DNA of 64,000 nt from CAZHHH01 sp052400685 (lineage in GTDB: Bacteria > Bacteroidota > Bacteroidia > Bacteroidales > Marinilabiliaceae). Within the stretch, counting starts at the first letter, position 1, and every line of letters starts with the position of its first letter. This document shows, piece by piece, positions 18,690 through 27,688 of this stretch. The stretch is taken from NCBI GenBank assembly GCA_052400685.1, contig JBQTGJ010000003.1. The stretch is one strand, 5' to 3'. The position numbers and the translations under genes are program-made. The notes beneath the pieces are model-generated. The model was not told the DNA's origin and did not search any database. It worked only from the letters and a program-made list of their open reading frames with translations.

Positions 18690-18780
18690 AGTAAGGAGTT
18701 TGAACTTTAAAGTTCAAACTCCCAGGCTTACGTAGCATTCAAAAAGTGAATTTATTGCTGTAAATGACCATTTTGAAAGC
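18690..18780 (+). repeat. R2 repeat copy 5 with 28-bp perfect palindrome
   Basis: GGAGTTTGAACTTT (18695-18708) pairs perfectly with AAAGTTCAAACTCC (18709-18722). The rest, CAGGCTTACGTAGCATTC and GTAAATGACCATTTTGAAAGC, matches R2. It ends at the stop codon of the TonB receptor and could act as that gene's 3' hairpin. Confidence 0.6.
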
Positions 18781-21131
18781 TATATATTGCTGATTTTTAT
18801 TCCAAAGAACAATGTGCGTGGCGTCATCGGGCCATATATGTAGCCGGGATCCCGTTTGCTGCCAATGTCGATGTCGTCCTGATAGCTGTTTAGAATGTTT
18901 TTCATCCCGATGATAAATTGAAAATGACCGGCTTTAGTCTCCAGTGTGTAATCGGTTGTTACTGACCAGTCGAAGAAGGTATCGGAGGTTCGTAATTCGC
19001 CTATTTCCGGATTTGCAATGGTCGGGCCAAAATAGGGAATTAACATTTCGCCGGTGTACGTGCCATTGCTGCTTAAAGAAAATGTAGAAAGAGGATTCCA
19101 TTCTATCATGAAATAGCCATACTGGTTGGGCGTGCGCAAAAATCGAGTTTCATTAAAATCCTGCGGCGCTCCATATTCGCTGCTTTGAATGGTGTAGCTG
19201 CCGTTTAGACGCCATTCAGACGACGGTAGCCATGTAGCTTCCATGTTAATTCCTTTCACTATCGCGCCATCCTTTTCGTTTACCCTTGTATAGGTTACCA
19301 CACCATTTTCATTGGGTAATCCAATGTCGTTGTAGAATGGATTTTGCAGATCGGTGTAAAAGAATTCGGCTAACAATTCAATATTATTTGAAGCACCTTG
19401 CAGTTGGTAATTTAACGATGCCATATAACTGTTGCTTGTTTCCTGTTTCAGAGTGGGATCGTTTACGTGTACTATCTGTCGGGCTTCAGAGGTCTCGATG
19501 TGCAAGTCTTCGTCAAAAATTTGTGGTGCACGATAGCCTTTTGAATAAGAAATTCGTGCCTGAATTGGTTTGTTGAGACCATATAGCAGATTCAACCGGG
19601 GGCTTAAGACGGTGTTCGAAATGTCTGGAGCCGCCGATAGTTGGTCTTTTATGTCGTAATAATCCAATCTTAATCCTGCAGACAGAGAAAAGGTTCCCAT
19701 CCGACGTTCCCATTGAGAGAAGACCCCACCCACGGTGTTTTTTTGATCGGCAACCTGGCGGTTGTCGTGGTAGATCTCTGTAATTTTGTCTTGTACGGCA
19801 TCATATTCATTTGTTCTATAGCCTAACTTTTCGTCTTCAAGCTGACTGCCATTCAGTTCGGCACCAAAAATTAGCGTGTTGCTGCCGGTCGTCATTTTAT
19901 ACTGGCTCCCTGCTGAAATTGAGAGATCGTTGGTGGTGCCATAAGCGTCTAAAGCACGTGAAGCGCCATAATACGAATCACGGTCAACGCTTTGAGCTGC
20001 CATGAAGAGGGTTAGTTCGTGATCGGGTTTTGTAAACAGGTGATAGGTCAGATTTCCCGAGTTGATTTGATGGTCGGTTGCTTCTGCAATGAGTGTTTCG
20101 TGTAATGGTTTATCGAAAGCATTGCCACCACGCCTCATTTCATTGATGTGAAAATAGTCTGCCGTAATTTTGCTTTTATAGCCCGTTTTTAGTGAGTAGT
20201 GTAAACCCATTGTGGTGTTGCGTATTTTAGCCAGTTCCGAAAAACCATCATTATTGTCATCGTAGGGCGAACGGTTTCGATAAAAGCCATACAATGCCAG
20301 TCCTTGTTTACGATCGTCGGATGTGATGGTGGTATTGAACCGGATGGTGTTATCGGGTTCCGGCTGGCCGCCAATACCAATTAACGACGATTGCAGCTGA
20401 ACTTCGTATTGGTTGATCAGGGGTTCTCGCATAATTACATTTACGGTACCGGCAATGGCATTGCTGCCGTATAATGCTGAGCCGCCGCCACGTACCACTT
20501 CAATACGTTCAATCATGTTGGCCGGCATCAATTCCAAACCATAAACCGATGCCAGTCCACTGAAGATGGGTCGGCCGTTGATGAGTATCTGGGAGTAGGG
20601 GCCATCAAGTCCATTCATGCGCAATTGATTGGAGCCACAGTTTCCGCATGTGTTTTCAACTCTTAATCCGGGACAAAAAGAGAGGCCTTCGCTAAGAGAG
20701 GTGCTCTGAAGTTGTGCCAGCAGGTCGGCGTCGAGTGTGTTAACGACAACCGACGACTCGGTGCGTTTTCTGGCGTTACGGTCGGCGGTTACCACCACTT
20801 GCTCAAGTAGTAAAGCGTCCTCCTCCATTGGGATATTTAGTGTTTTCTGATTTTGGTTCTCAGTGTTAAGCGAGATTTCAATCGGCTTGTAGCCCATTGC
20901 TTGTACTCTTAATTTGTGATCGCCATCAGGAACTTCAAGGGAAAATGTCCCATTGACATCGGAGGACGTTCCGATAGTGGTGGATTTTATTTGAATGGTA
21001 GCATAAGGTAAAGGTGAACCGTTGGTAGTCACTTTTCCTTTTATAATGTTGACGGGAGGCTTTTCAGTACCGGCGTATGTTTTAATATATACCAATGCCA
21101 GGGTCAGGAATAATAGTATTCTGAACTTCAT
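18780..21131 (-). CDS. TonB-dependent receptor, probable metal or metal-chelate uptake
   Basis: A 783-residue outer-membrane receptor. It has a signal peptide (LLFLTLALVYIKTYAG), a carboxypeptidase-regulatory-like domain at about 28-112, a plug domain (EQVVVTADRNARKRTESSVV to GSNAIAGTVNVIM) and a barrel ending in ILFFGIKISN-type strands. The plug contains a CGNCGSNQLRMNGLDGPYSQ stretch, a paired-cysteine signature I associate with Bacteroidetes receptors linked to metal or heme uptake. It differs from SusC proteins in length and lacks a SusD partner. A small His-rich membrane protein is encoded just upstream on the same strand, which supports a metal substrate (inference). Confidence 0.85.
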   Translation of the reverse strand: MKFRILLFLTLALVYIKTYAGTEKPPVNIIKGKVTTNGSPLPYATIQIKSTTIGTSSDVNGTFSLEVPDGDHKLRVQAMGYKPIEISLNTENQNQKTLNIPMEEDALLLEQVVVTADRNARKRTESSVVVNTLDADLLAQLQSTSLSEGLSFCPGLRVENTCGNCGSNQLRMNGLDGPYSQILINGRPIFSGLASVYGLELMPANMIERIEVVRGGGSALYGSNAIAGTVNVIMREPLINQYEVQLQSSLIGIGGQPEPDNTIRFNTTITSDDRKQGLALYGFYRNRSPYDDNNDGFSELAKIRNTTMGLHYSLKTGYKSKITADYFHINEMRRGGNAFDKPLHETLIAEATDHQINSGNLTYHLFTKPDHELTLFMAAQSVDRDSYYGASRALDAYGTTNDLSISAGSQYKMTTGSNTLIFGAELNGSQLEDEKLGYRTNEYDAVQDKITEIYHDNRQVADQKNTVGGVFSQWERRMGTFSLSAGLRLDYYDIKDQLSAAPDISNTVLSPRLNLLYGLNKPIQARISYSKGYRAPQIFDEDLHIETSEARQIVHVNDPTLKQETSNSYMASLNYQLQGASNNIELLAEFFYTDLQNPFYNDIGLPNENGVVTYTRVNEKDGAIVKGINMEATWLPSSEWRLNGSYTIQSSEYGAPQDFNETRFLRTPNQYGYFMIEWNPLSTFSLSSNGTYTGEMLIPYFGPTIANPEIGELRTSDTFFDWSVTTDYTLETKAGHFQFIIGMKNILNSYQDDIDIGSKRDPGYIYGPMTPRTLFFGIKISNI

Positions 21132-21341
21132 TTTATTTTGTTTTATTTTTACGATGAGTCAATGCAGAGCAAGACACGGCTAACTCAATCAATATGCTAA
21201 TATCCGCCATCGGAATGTTTTGTCTATGGCAATATCATATTGTAAGGTCTAACGCTGATTGCTGTCAACTCGTTAAATCACAGAAATACCCATTTTTGTG
21301 TTTTTACACGGAAAATGGATGGTTTAAAAAGAAATAATTTA

Positions 21342-21728
21342 TTACGCAATAAAGGCGGGAGGACCCCGCAGTAGATTGGTTGTTGGTTGTACATTGTGGT
21401 AAGGTGGTTGTGGTAGAAGAAAAATATATGTTCTTACCGTAACAATGAACAGGCCTGCCGGTATTTCCTGAAGCATAAAATGATGCAGGTTCGGCAGAAT
21501 CTGGTAAGCAGAATGGTTGTGATGGTGACCTCCTTTTTCTTTTTCGCCAAGAGGCGCAAAGGGATGTGCGTAGGGGTGGGAGTGGGTGATGACTTCCCCG
21601 TTATCAAGCGTGTGGGAGTGTAGAAATAACGTATATGACAATGCAATGAACAAGTGAATGGCCAACAGCATGAATCCGGTTGGCTTAATCAGATGAAGAC
21701 GTATAAAAATATTATGCTTCTTGTTCAT
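21342..21728 (-). CDS. His-rich small membrane protein, putative metal-binding
   Basis: A 128-residue protein with a hydrophobic segment at about 17-38 and a second at about 91-107. Between them lies a histidine-dense stretch: HSHTLDNGEVITHSHPYAHP, then GGHHHNHSAY and LHHF. The C-terminus ends LLRGPPAFIA. The layout suggests an export signal or anchor followed by a periplasmic metal-binding loop. It precedes the TonB receptor by 210 bases on the same strand, and the pair is likely one uptake unit for zinc or a similar divalent metal. I do not recognise a named family; the function is inferred from composition and context. Confidence 0.65.
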   Translation of the reverse strand: MNKKHNIFIRLHLIKPTGFMLLAIHLFIALSYTLFLHSHTLDNGEVITHSHPYAHPFAPLGEKEKGGHHHNHSAYQILPNLHHFMLQEIPAGLFIVTVRTYIFLLPQPPYHNVQPTTNLLRGPPAFIA

Positions 21729-21738
21729 TCTTTTCTTT

Positions 21739-21760
21739 TGGATGTTGCAAAATTGTACAA
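21739..21760. promoter_or_regulatory. Partial dyad upstream of the His-rich gene
   Basis: TGTTGCAAAATTGTACAA lies about 12-30 bases before the start codon. It has an approximate TTGCAA/TTGTAC symmetry and overlaps a poor -7 match (CAATTTTG on the minus strand). It could be a metalloregulator operator, but the symmetry is weak. Confidence 0.2.
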
Positions 21761-21850
21761 AAAAACTACAACCCGCAATCCCAATTATTAGGCATTTTTG
21801 TCGTTTTATTTAACTAACGGGTTAATCGTTTTTTAGTTGATGCGACGCTG

Positions 21851-22189
21851 TCATCCACCTGCTTTTTTTGCTTTGAAGCCTTTGGAGATCAAAAAAGTTA
21901 AAATTTTTTCTCTGTGATCGCCCTGTATTAATATTTCGCCGTCTTTGGAGCTGCCGCCACTGCCACAATGGTTTTTAAGCTGCTTTTCCAGCGCTTTTAA
22001 ATCATTCGAAGGTCCTTCAAAACCGGTGATGAGTGTCACAATTTTACCTTTGCGCTGTTTTTTATCAAGCCAGACTTTTAGGTCTTGTTTTTCTGGAGGA
22101 AGTGCACCGGCTTCGTCATTTGTAATATCTGGCTGGAAGTTTGGATTGGTGCTGTAAATTATTCCGCCAGTTGATTTTTTTTTTGACAT
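21851..22189 (-). CDS. SUI1/eIF1-type translation factor (YciH-like)
   Basis: A 112-residue protein. The ATG at 22189 gives MSKKKSTGGIIYSTNPNF, the expected N-terminus; the longer frame adds 40 unrelated residues and would run across the promoter. The SUI1 domain occupies residues about 35-112: KGKIVTLITGFEG, LKALEKQLKNHCGSGG and EILIQGDHREKILTFL. Bacterial YciH homologues bind the small ribosomal subunit and can influence initiation fidelity. It appears to be monocistronic, with its own promoter. Confidence 0.9.
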   Translation of the reverse strand: MSKKKSTGGIIYSTNPNFQPDITNDEAGALPPEKQDLKVWLDKKQRKGKIVTLITGFEGPSNDLKALEKQLKNHCGSGGSSKDGEILIQGDHREKILTFLISKGFKAKKAGG

Positions 22190-22207
22190 GTTTTTATTGC
22201 TTTGTGG

Positions 22208-22215
22208 CAAAAATA
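22208..22215 (-). promoter_or_regulatory. -7 box for the SUI1 gene
   Basis: On the minus strand this reads TATTTTTG, an exact Bacteroidetes TAnnTTTG box, 19 bases upstream of the chosen ATG. It supports the short start. No strong -33 TTG was seen. Confidence 0.5.
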
Positions 22216-22479
22216 GAAAAATATATTCATTTTGCTTAACATCACCGAAGTCCCGACACAATATCGGCCTTAGTAATTTAGAATAGTTGTAAATAAGAAG
22301 AAGACTCAAGTTTGGACCTTTTTGGCATATTAATAATCACTAATTTTGTCATATTTTATGAAAAATATCATTGGTTTTTTCTTTTTATATGATGAAAAAT
22401 GAAAAATTAGTTTATCAGTTTTTTATTTATTGCGGAAGAAAAATTGATTGTTTTACCAGGTAAATTAACGCATTAGGTA

Positions 22480-23313
22480 ATGAATAAAGTTATTAGTAAA
22501 CATTATTTTTCGGAAAATGTGGTTCGTCTTGAAATAGAGGCGCCCCGTATTGCAAAAGCACGAAAAGCAGGCCATTTTGTGATGGTTCGGGTGGATGAGC
22601 ATGGAGAGCGTTTTCCGTTGACTATTTCAGGAGCAGATGTGTCAAAAGGAACGATAACGTTAGTGGTTCAGACCGTTGGGGTTTCATCGCGTAAACTGGC
22701 GGCACTTGAGCCGGGAGATACGGTGCTCGACCTGGTGGGGCCACTTGGTCAAGCCACGCATATTCAAAAATATGGCACGGTACTGGCTTGTGGTGGAGGT
22801 GTTGGTGTTGCACCATTGCTTCCTATTGTTGAGGCACTAAAGGCTGCTGGCAATCGGGTCATTTCGGTATTGGCGGCACGTACCAAAGATTTAATCATTC
22901 TGGAAGATCAGATACGAAAGTATTCTGATGAGGTTATTGTCATGACTGATGATGGGTCGTATGGACGCAAAGGTCTCGTTACCGAAGGGATGGAGCAGAT
23001 AATTCAGCGGGAAAAAATTGATCAGGCTGTGATTATTGGTCCGGGTATTATGATGAAGTTTGCGTCTTTAACCACTAAAAAATACAATATACCTTCCATT
23101 GCCAGTTTGAATACCATTATGGTTGATGGAACCGGTATGTGCGGTGCCTGTCGCGTCACAGTTGGCGGCAAAACAAAGTTTGTTTGCGTTGATGGTCCTG
23201 AATTTGATGCACATCAGGTCGATTTTGACGAGATGTTATCACGGTTGGGTGGCTATCGTGATGAAGAGCAAAAGGCCAATGAAGCGTATACCTGTCAGTC
23301 TATTAAAAAGTAA
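22480..23313 (+). CDS. nfnA: NfnA-type ferredoxin-NADP reductase small subunit
   Basis: A 277-residue FAD- and NAD(P)-binding subunit with a C-terminal [2Fe-2S] site. The FAD domain is about residues 1-100 (GHFVMVRVDEHGERFPLTIS), and the nucleotide domain begins at ACGGGVGVAPLLPIVEAL near 107. The cluster ligands are in DGTGMCGACRVTVGG and FVCVDGPEFD near 210-245. With NfnB it forms the NADH-dependent reduced ferredoxin:NADP+ oxidoreductase, a flavin-bifurcating enzyme of anaerobes. The nfnB gene begins six bases after its stop, so they are co-transcribed. PyrK is the nearest alternative, but the partner identity favours NfnA. Confidence 0.88.
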   Translation: MNKVISKHYFSENVVRLEIEAPRIAKARKAGHFVMVRVDEHGERFPLTISGADVSKGTITLVVQTVGVSSRKLAALEPGDTVLDLVGPLGQATHIQKYGTVLACGGGVGVAPLLPIVEALKAAGNRVISVLAARTKDLIILEDQIRKYSDEVIVMTDDGSYGRKGLVTEGMEQIIQREKIDQAVIIGPGIMMKFASLTTKKYNIPSIASLNTIMVDGTGMCGACRVTVGGKTKFVCVDGPEFDAHQVDFDEMLSRLGGYRDEEQKANEAYTCQSIKK

Positions 23314-23319
23314 CTGTTC

Positions 23320-24792
23320 ATGAATTCTGAAGAATATTATAAACAAGAACGTAGTGCCCAGTGGCGCGCGGACCTGAGAAGTAAAAAAAAGAATAAAGAG
23401 CGTACCGATACGCCTCGTGTAAAAATGCCGGAAGCACCTGCTGACGAACGTCGGCATTCCTATGTCGAGGTTAATTCTGGTTTGTCGGAGGCACAGGCTT
23501 TACGTGAAGCTTCACGTTGTATTGATTGTCCTAATCCCACTTGCGTCACCGGTTGTCCTGTGGAGATCAATATCCCCAAGTTTGTGAAGAATATTGAGCG
23601 GGGTAACTTTTTGGAGGCAGCTCATGTGCTCAAAGAAACGAGTACGTTGCCGGCTGTTTGCGGTCGCGTCTGTCCACAAGAGAAACAGTGCGAAGCCCAT
23701 TGTTTTTATACCATAAAACTGAATAAGCCTGCGGTGGCTATTGGTTATCTGGAGCGGTTTGCGGCTGATTTTGAGCAGCAGAGCGGGTCGGTTTCCATAC
23801 CCGAAGTGGGGCCTGCCAACGGTGTTAAAGTTGCTGTTATAGGATCCGGACCTTCCGGATTAGCTTTTGCCGGAGATATGGCTAAACGTGGCTACGATGT
23901 GACGGTTTTTGAGGCGTTGCACGAAATAGGCGGCGTACTTAAATATGGTATTCCGGAGTTTCGTTTACCCAATCGTGTGGTGGACGTTGAAATTAATAGC
24001 TTAAAAACGATGGGCGTCCAATTTGAAACCAATTTTATTGTTGGGAAAACAGCGACTATCGATGAGCTGCGAACTGAAGGTTTTAAAGGCTTTTTTGTCA
24101 GCAGTGGTGCCGGTTTGCCCCGTTTTATGAATATCCCGGGTGAAAATTTAGTGGGTATTTTAAGTTCCAATGAATATCTGACGCGTGTGAATCTCATGGG
24201 GGCTTTTAAAAATGGAATGGATACCCCTGTGGTGAAAGGTAAACATGTGGCGGTAATTGGTGGTGGTAATACTGCTATGGACTCGGTGCGGACTGCCCTT
24301 CGTTTGGGAGCTGAGAGGGCCGTCATTATTTATCGTCGTTCGTTGGAGGAGATGCCCGCTCGTGTGGAAGAAATTAAACATGCCAAGGAGGAGGGGGTTG
24401 ATTTTTTGATGCTACATAATCCCATTGAATACATTGGAGATGAAAAAGGACGTGTCAAACAGATTCGGCTACAAAAAATGGAGCTCGGTGAACCGGATGC
24501 AAGTGGCCGACGGTCGCCTGTGGCTGTAGAGGGTTCTGAGTATATCATCGATGCCGATACGGTTGTGGTGAGCGTCGGTGTTTCGCCCAACCCACTTATT
24601 CCTCAGTCGCAACCCGATTTAAAAGTCAGCCGTTGGGGAACTTTAGAGGTAAATCCTGATACACTGCAAACATCAATCCCGGATTTGTTTGCCGGTGGTG
24701 ATATTGTTCGGGGTGGGGCGACCGTTATTTTGGCCATGGGCGATGGTCGTAAAGCCGCTAAATCAATGAATGAGTATCTTATGAATCGTTAG
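23320..24792 (+). CDS. nfnB: NfnB / glutamate synthase small-chain-like large subunit
   Basis: A 490-residue iron-sulfur flavoprotein. The N-terminus carries two four-cysteine cluster motifs (RCIDCPNPTCVTGCPVEINI and CGRVCPQEKQCEAHC, near residues 65-130). An FAD dinucleotide-binding site (VAVIGSGPSGLAFAGDMAKRG) and an NAD(P) site (VAVIGGGNTAMDSVRTALRLGA) follow. Paired with NfnA it couples NADH and ferredoxin oxidation to NADP+ reduction. In isolation the sequence would also fit a homotetrameric glutamate synthase small chain, but no gltB-like large subunit is present and nfnA is directly upstream. Confidence 0.88.
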   Translation: MNSEEYYKQERSAQWRADLRSKKKNKERTDTPRVKMPEAPADERRHSYVEVNSGLSEAQALREASRCIDCPNPTCVTGCPVEINIPKFVKNIERGNFLEAAHVLKETSTLPAVCGRVCPQEKQCEAHCFYTIKLNKPAVAIGYLERFAADFEQQSGSVSIPEVGPANGVKVAVIGSGPSGLAFAGDMAKRGYDVTVFEALHEIGGVLKYGIPEFRLPNRVVDVEINSLKTMGVQFETNFIVGKTATIDELRTEGFKGFFVSSGAGLPRFMNIPGENLVGILSSNEYLTRVNLMGAFKNGMDTPVVKGKHVAVIGGGNTAMDSVRTALRLGAERAVIIYRRSLEEMPARVEEIKHAKEEGVDFLMLHNPIEYIGDEKGRVKQIRLQKMELGEPDASGRRSPVAVEGSEYIIDADTVVVSVGVSPNPLIPQSQPDLKVSRWGTLEVNPDTLQTSIPDLFAGGDIVRGGATVILAMGDGRKAAKSMNEYLMNR

Positions 24793-24925
24793 ATATAATC
24801 AGATAGAAGGTGTTGAAATAGTCGTTTTTGCGTATAAGTTTTGCCAATAGGTTTGTCCTGTTTTTTTGGCAATTGACTTCTTCAAAACACTGTTTCGAAA
24901 ACCCTTAAATCAAAAAGTTGAAGAA

Positions 24926-25915
24926 ATGGCAAATTTAACAACAAAATATTTAGGTCTGGAGCTGAAAAATCCTTTAATCGTGGGCAGTTCTGGTCTTACC
25001 GCTACCGCAGAATCTATTGATAAGCTGATTCGCAGCGGGGTAGGTGCGGTAGTGCTTAAGTCTGTTTTTGAAGAGGAAATTCAGATGGAATTTCGTGATA
25101 CTTTTAAGGAACAGTTGGGTGATATGGAGAATAATCTTGAGTTCTTTGATTATTATGATTATAAACTCAAGGATGATATGCTTTTGCGTACTACCGAATT
25201 AATCTCGGATGTGAAAGCCAAAAGTGATATTCCTGTCATTGCCAGTATAAATTGCCGGTCGGTTGGTGAGTGGTTTGCTTATGCCAGTCGTCTGCAAACT
25301 GCCGGAGCCGATGCGCTGGAGCTTAATCTATTTCGTATGCCCGTGTCGCCAGACGAAGATGCCGTTGCGATTACCGATCGGTATCTGAAAATTGTGGATA
25401 AGGTGCGTCAGCATGTCTCCATTCCGGTATCGGTTAAGATGTCTCCTTTTTTTACCGACCTGGCCAATGTGGCGACACGTCTCGACAAATCAGGCGTTAA
25501 CGGGTTAGTACTGTTTAACCGGTTTTACAATCCTGATTTTGACCTTGACAACATGCGTTTGACTTCCGGACAGGTGTATTCCAATCCTGGCGATTATGTG
25601 TGGCCTTTACGTTGGGTATCGGTGCTTTCGGATGTGGTAACAGCGGATATTGCTGCGTCTACCGGCGTTCATCGCCCCGAAACATTTATTAAAATGCTTT
25701 TGGCGGGTGCTTCTGTTGTTCAGGTGGTAACAGCTATCTATAAAAATGGACCCGGTTATATCATCGATTTTGTTCGTTCTTTAGAAAAGTGGATGGACGA
25801 CAAAGGGTTGGCTACGGTGGCTGATGTTCACGCTTTAGGAAAACAGCTGATACCTGCAAATCCAGAGATGTTTGAAAGGGTGCAGTTTATGAAATATTTT
25901 AGTGATTATAAATAG
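24926..25915 (+). CDS. Dihydroorotate dehydrogenase-like flavoprotein
   Basis: A 329-residue class-1 DHOD-like TIM-barrel enzyme. The ATG at 24926 opens MANLTTKYLGLELKNPLIVG, the typical family start; an upstream TTG would add 20 unlikely residues. FMN-site features include NPLIVGSSGLT near residue 15, SINCRSVGEW near 105, ELNLFRMP near 130 and VKMSPFF near 170. This Bacteroidetes subgroup is separate from the PyrD used for pyrimidine synthesis, and its true substrate is not established. It follows nfnAB by 133 bases on the same strand, so a shared redox role is possible. Confidence 0.75.
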   Translation: MANLTTKYLGLELKNPLIVGSSGLTATAESIDKLIRSGVGAVVLKSVFEEEIQMEFRDTFKEQLGDMENNLEFFDYYDYKLKDDMLLRTTELISDVKAKSDIPVIASINCRSVGEWFAYASRLQTAGADALELNLFRMPVSPDEDAVAITDRYLKIVDKVRQHVSIPVSVKMSPFFTDLANVATRLDKSGVNGLVLFNRFYNPDFDLDNMRLTSGQVYSNPGDYVWPLRWVSVLSDVVTADIAASTGVHRPETFIKMLLAGASVVQVVTAIYKNGPGYIIDFVRSLEKWMDDKGLATVADVHALGKQLIPANPEMFERVQFMKYFSDYK

Positions 25916-25928
25916 TGTCTCTCTAAAA

Positions 25929-26056
25929 TTAAGTGTTTGAAATATAACGTTCAAATACAAGGCTTGCGAAGTTCGAAAAATGGGAGTTTACTCTGGTAAA
26001 TGGTTATTTTGAGGATAAGCATAGCGTGGAAGTTGGGTTTTTCTAGCAAGCATTAA
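25929..26056 (+). repeat. R2 repeat copy 6
   Basis: About 128 bp with ends TTAAGTGTTTG and GCAAGCATTAA. It contains CAAATACAAGGCTTGCGAAG, TAAATGGTTATTTTGAGG and ATAGCGTGGAAGTTGG. It lies just downstream of the DHOD-like gene; with the adjoining terminator it fills the 301-base convergent space. Confidence 0.8.
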
Positions 26057-26069
26057 ATAATCGCAACGA

Positions 26070-26105
26070 AAAAAATGGAGTCTGCAATACGACTCCATTT
26101 TTTTT
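26070..26105. terminator. Bidirectional terminator
   Basis: AAAAAATGGAGTC and GACTCCATTTTTTTT form a stem of about 13 bases with an 8-base loop and U-runs on both strands. It sits between the convergent DHOD-like and SDR genes and should serve both. Confidence 0.85.
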
Positions 26106-26216
26106 GTCGGGCTTGCCCTTAAAATGATCATTAACGAAAGGAACTTCACATTTTGAGAATTGTGAGACGAATATCATTGCAGAAAAGCGTAAATGCCAAT
26201 GAAAATTAGGTGTTTA

Positions 26217-27077
26217 TTATAAAAAGCTCTTTTTAATTTCACTGACCAGTTTTGTCCCGTCGGGGTCGGCTTGTGTTTTTAAACGACAAAAGTCCTCAGC
26301 CCATTTCGAAGTACGAATGCGAATAGGCGGGTTTTCATTCTGTGCCACTTTTAATATGACTTCCGCCACTTCAAGTCCGGTTTGATATACTGATTCGCCG
26401 CTTTCGTTGGCTCGTTTTTGATTTCCGGCCATGTATTTTTCAAAAATAGGTAAGTATTCGCCCGTTGCGAATTGTCCGTCTACGGCCGTTTTTCCTATGG
26501 CTGACTTCATAAACTCAGTGCTAATGCCACCAGGTTCTACACAACTAATTTTAATGTTGAACGCATCGCTCACATAGGTTGCAAGCGCTTCCATATACCC
26601 TTCAACGGCAAATTTGGCCCCGCAATATAATTCATTAAACGGTTGTCCAACTAACCCTCCAACCGAAGTGACTGAAATGATCTGCCCGGATTTTTGTTTG
26701 CGCATAAAAGGCAATACGGCCTGGGTGCAAAATACAACGCCATGGTAATTAACCTCCGTAACCCATCTTATTTCTTCTTCGCTCGATTGTTCGGTCGTTT
26801 TGGCAAAGCCGGCTCCTGCATTGTTCAATAATACATCTATTTTTCCATCTTTTTCAATAATGGTTTCTATTGCCGTTTGTATGCTTTGCTTATCCGTCAC
26901 ATCAAGCGGGAGCAAGATAATATTCAGATTATCTTTTTTTATTTTTTCTTTAAGTGCCTGGGCTTTATTAATATCTCGCATGGTAGCGTATACCTTGTAT
27001 CCATTTTGTGCAAACAGTACGGCACTTTCCAATCCGACGCCACTTGACGTGCCGGTAATCAATACATTTTTATTCAT
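26217..27077 (-). CDS. SDR-family oxidoreductase
   Basis: A 286-residue classical short-chain dehydrogenase/reductase. The NAD(P) site is TGTSSGVGLESAVLFA at residues 8-23, the NNAGAG motif is near 90, and the catalytic tyrosine and lysine are in YCGAKFAVEGYM near 157. The substrate cannot be read from sequence. It is the second gene after a TetR regulator, 54 bases downstream on the same strand, so it is probably the regulated target and may respond to whatever ligand the regulator binds. Confidence 0.88.
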   Translation of the reverse strand: MNKNVLITGTSSGVGLESAVLFAQNGYKVYATMRDINKAQALKEKIKKDNLNIILLPLDVTDKQSIQTAIETIIEKDGKIDVLLNNAGAGFAKTTEQSSEEEIRWVTEVNYHGVVFCTQAVLPFMRKQKSGQIISVTSVGGLVGQPFNELYCGAKFAVEGYMEALATYVSDAFNIKISCVEPGGISTEFMKSAIGKTAVDGQFATGEYLPIFEKYMAGNQKRANESGESVYQTGLEVAEVILKVAQNENPPIRIRTSKWAEDFCRLKTQADPDGTKLVSEIKKSFL

Positions 27078-27131
27078 CGTATAATTGTTATATTGGATTG
27101 AACATTCATTCCAATTGTTGTTGAAAATTTT

Positions 27132-27683
27132 TTACGCTTTAATGGCATCCCAAACCATTGTTAACTGATTTTGGATGGATTTGCTAACTGGTTTATTTTG
27201 GTTGAAATACCATCTTAAGTAGGCCAATATTGCACCTCCTATAAATTGCAGTAACTCATCGGTATCAATACTTTTTACAATTCGTTCTTGTTTTCCTCTT
27301 TCTAAGAGTTGAATGACCGGACCAACTGCTTCTAGTCCTTTGTTTCTGCTTTCATCTGTAATTATGGGTGATGCATGAAGTTGCTCCATAAACACAAAAT
27401 AGACTTTGTTGTTGATGAAAAAATCGATAGTTGAAGCCAGATAATTATCAAATTGCGTTTTTAGGGGCTGATCATTATCAAAGTTTTGGAATAGACTTTT
27501 TTCTTTTTCCTTGATATCTACATAAATTTCATTGATGAGTATGTCTTTGCTGCAGAAGTAATTATATATGGTTCCCATTCCTGTGCCTGCCTCTTTAGCT
27601 ATTGCCGACATAGGGGTATTGTGAATGCCTTTCTCTGTTAGAAGGTTTAACGCGCTCAATAGTATGGCTTTCTTCTTGGTCAT
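27132..27683 (-). CDS. TetR-family transcriptional regulator
   Basis: A 183-residue regulator. Residues about 5-50 form the TetR helix-turn-helix (ALNLLTEKGIHNTPMSAIAKEAGTG..TIYNYF). The remainder is a helical ligand-binding domain without a recognisable ligand signature. A 20-bp perfect inverted repeat lies directly before the start codon and overlaps the promoter, which points to autorepression and control of the downstream SDR gene. Confidence 0.9.
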   Translation of the reverse strand: MTKKKAILLSALNLLTEKGIHNTPMSAIAKEAGTGMGTIYNYFCSKDILINEIYVDIKEKEKSLFQNFDNDQPLKTQFDNYLASTIDFFINNKVYFVFMEQLHASPIITDESRNKGLEAVGPVIQLLERGKQERIVKSIDTDELLQFIGGAILAYLRWYFNQNKPVSKSIQNQLTMVWDAIKA

Positions 27684-27688
27684 GTGGC

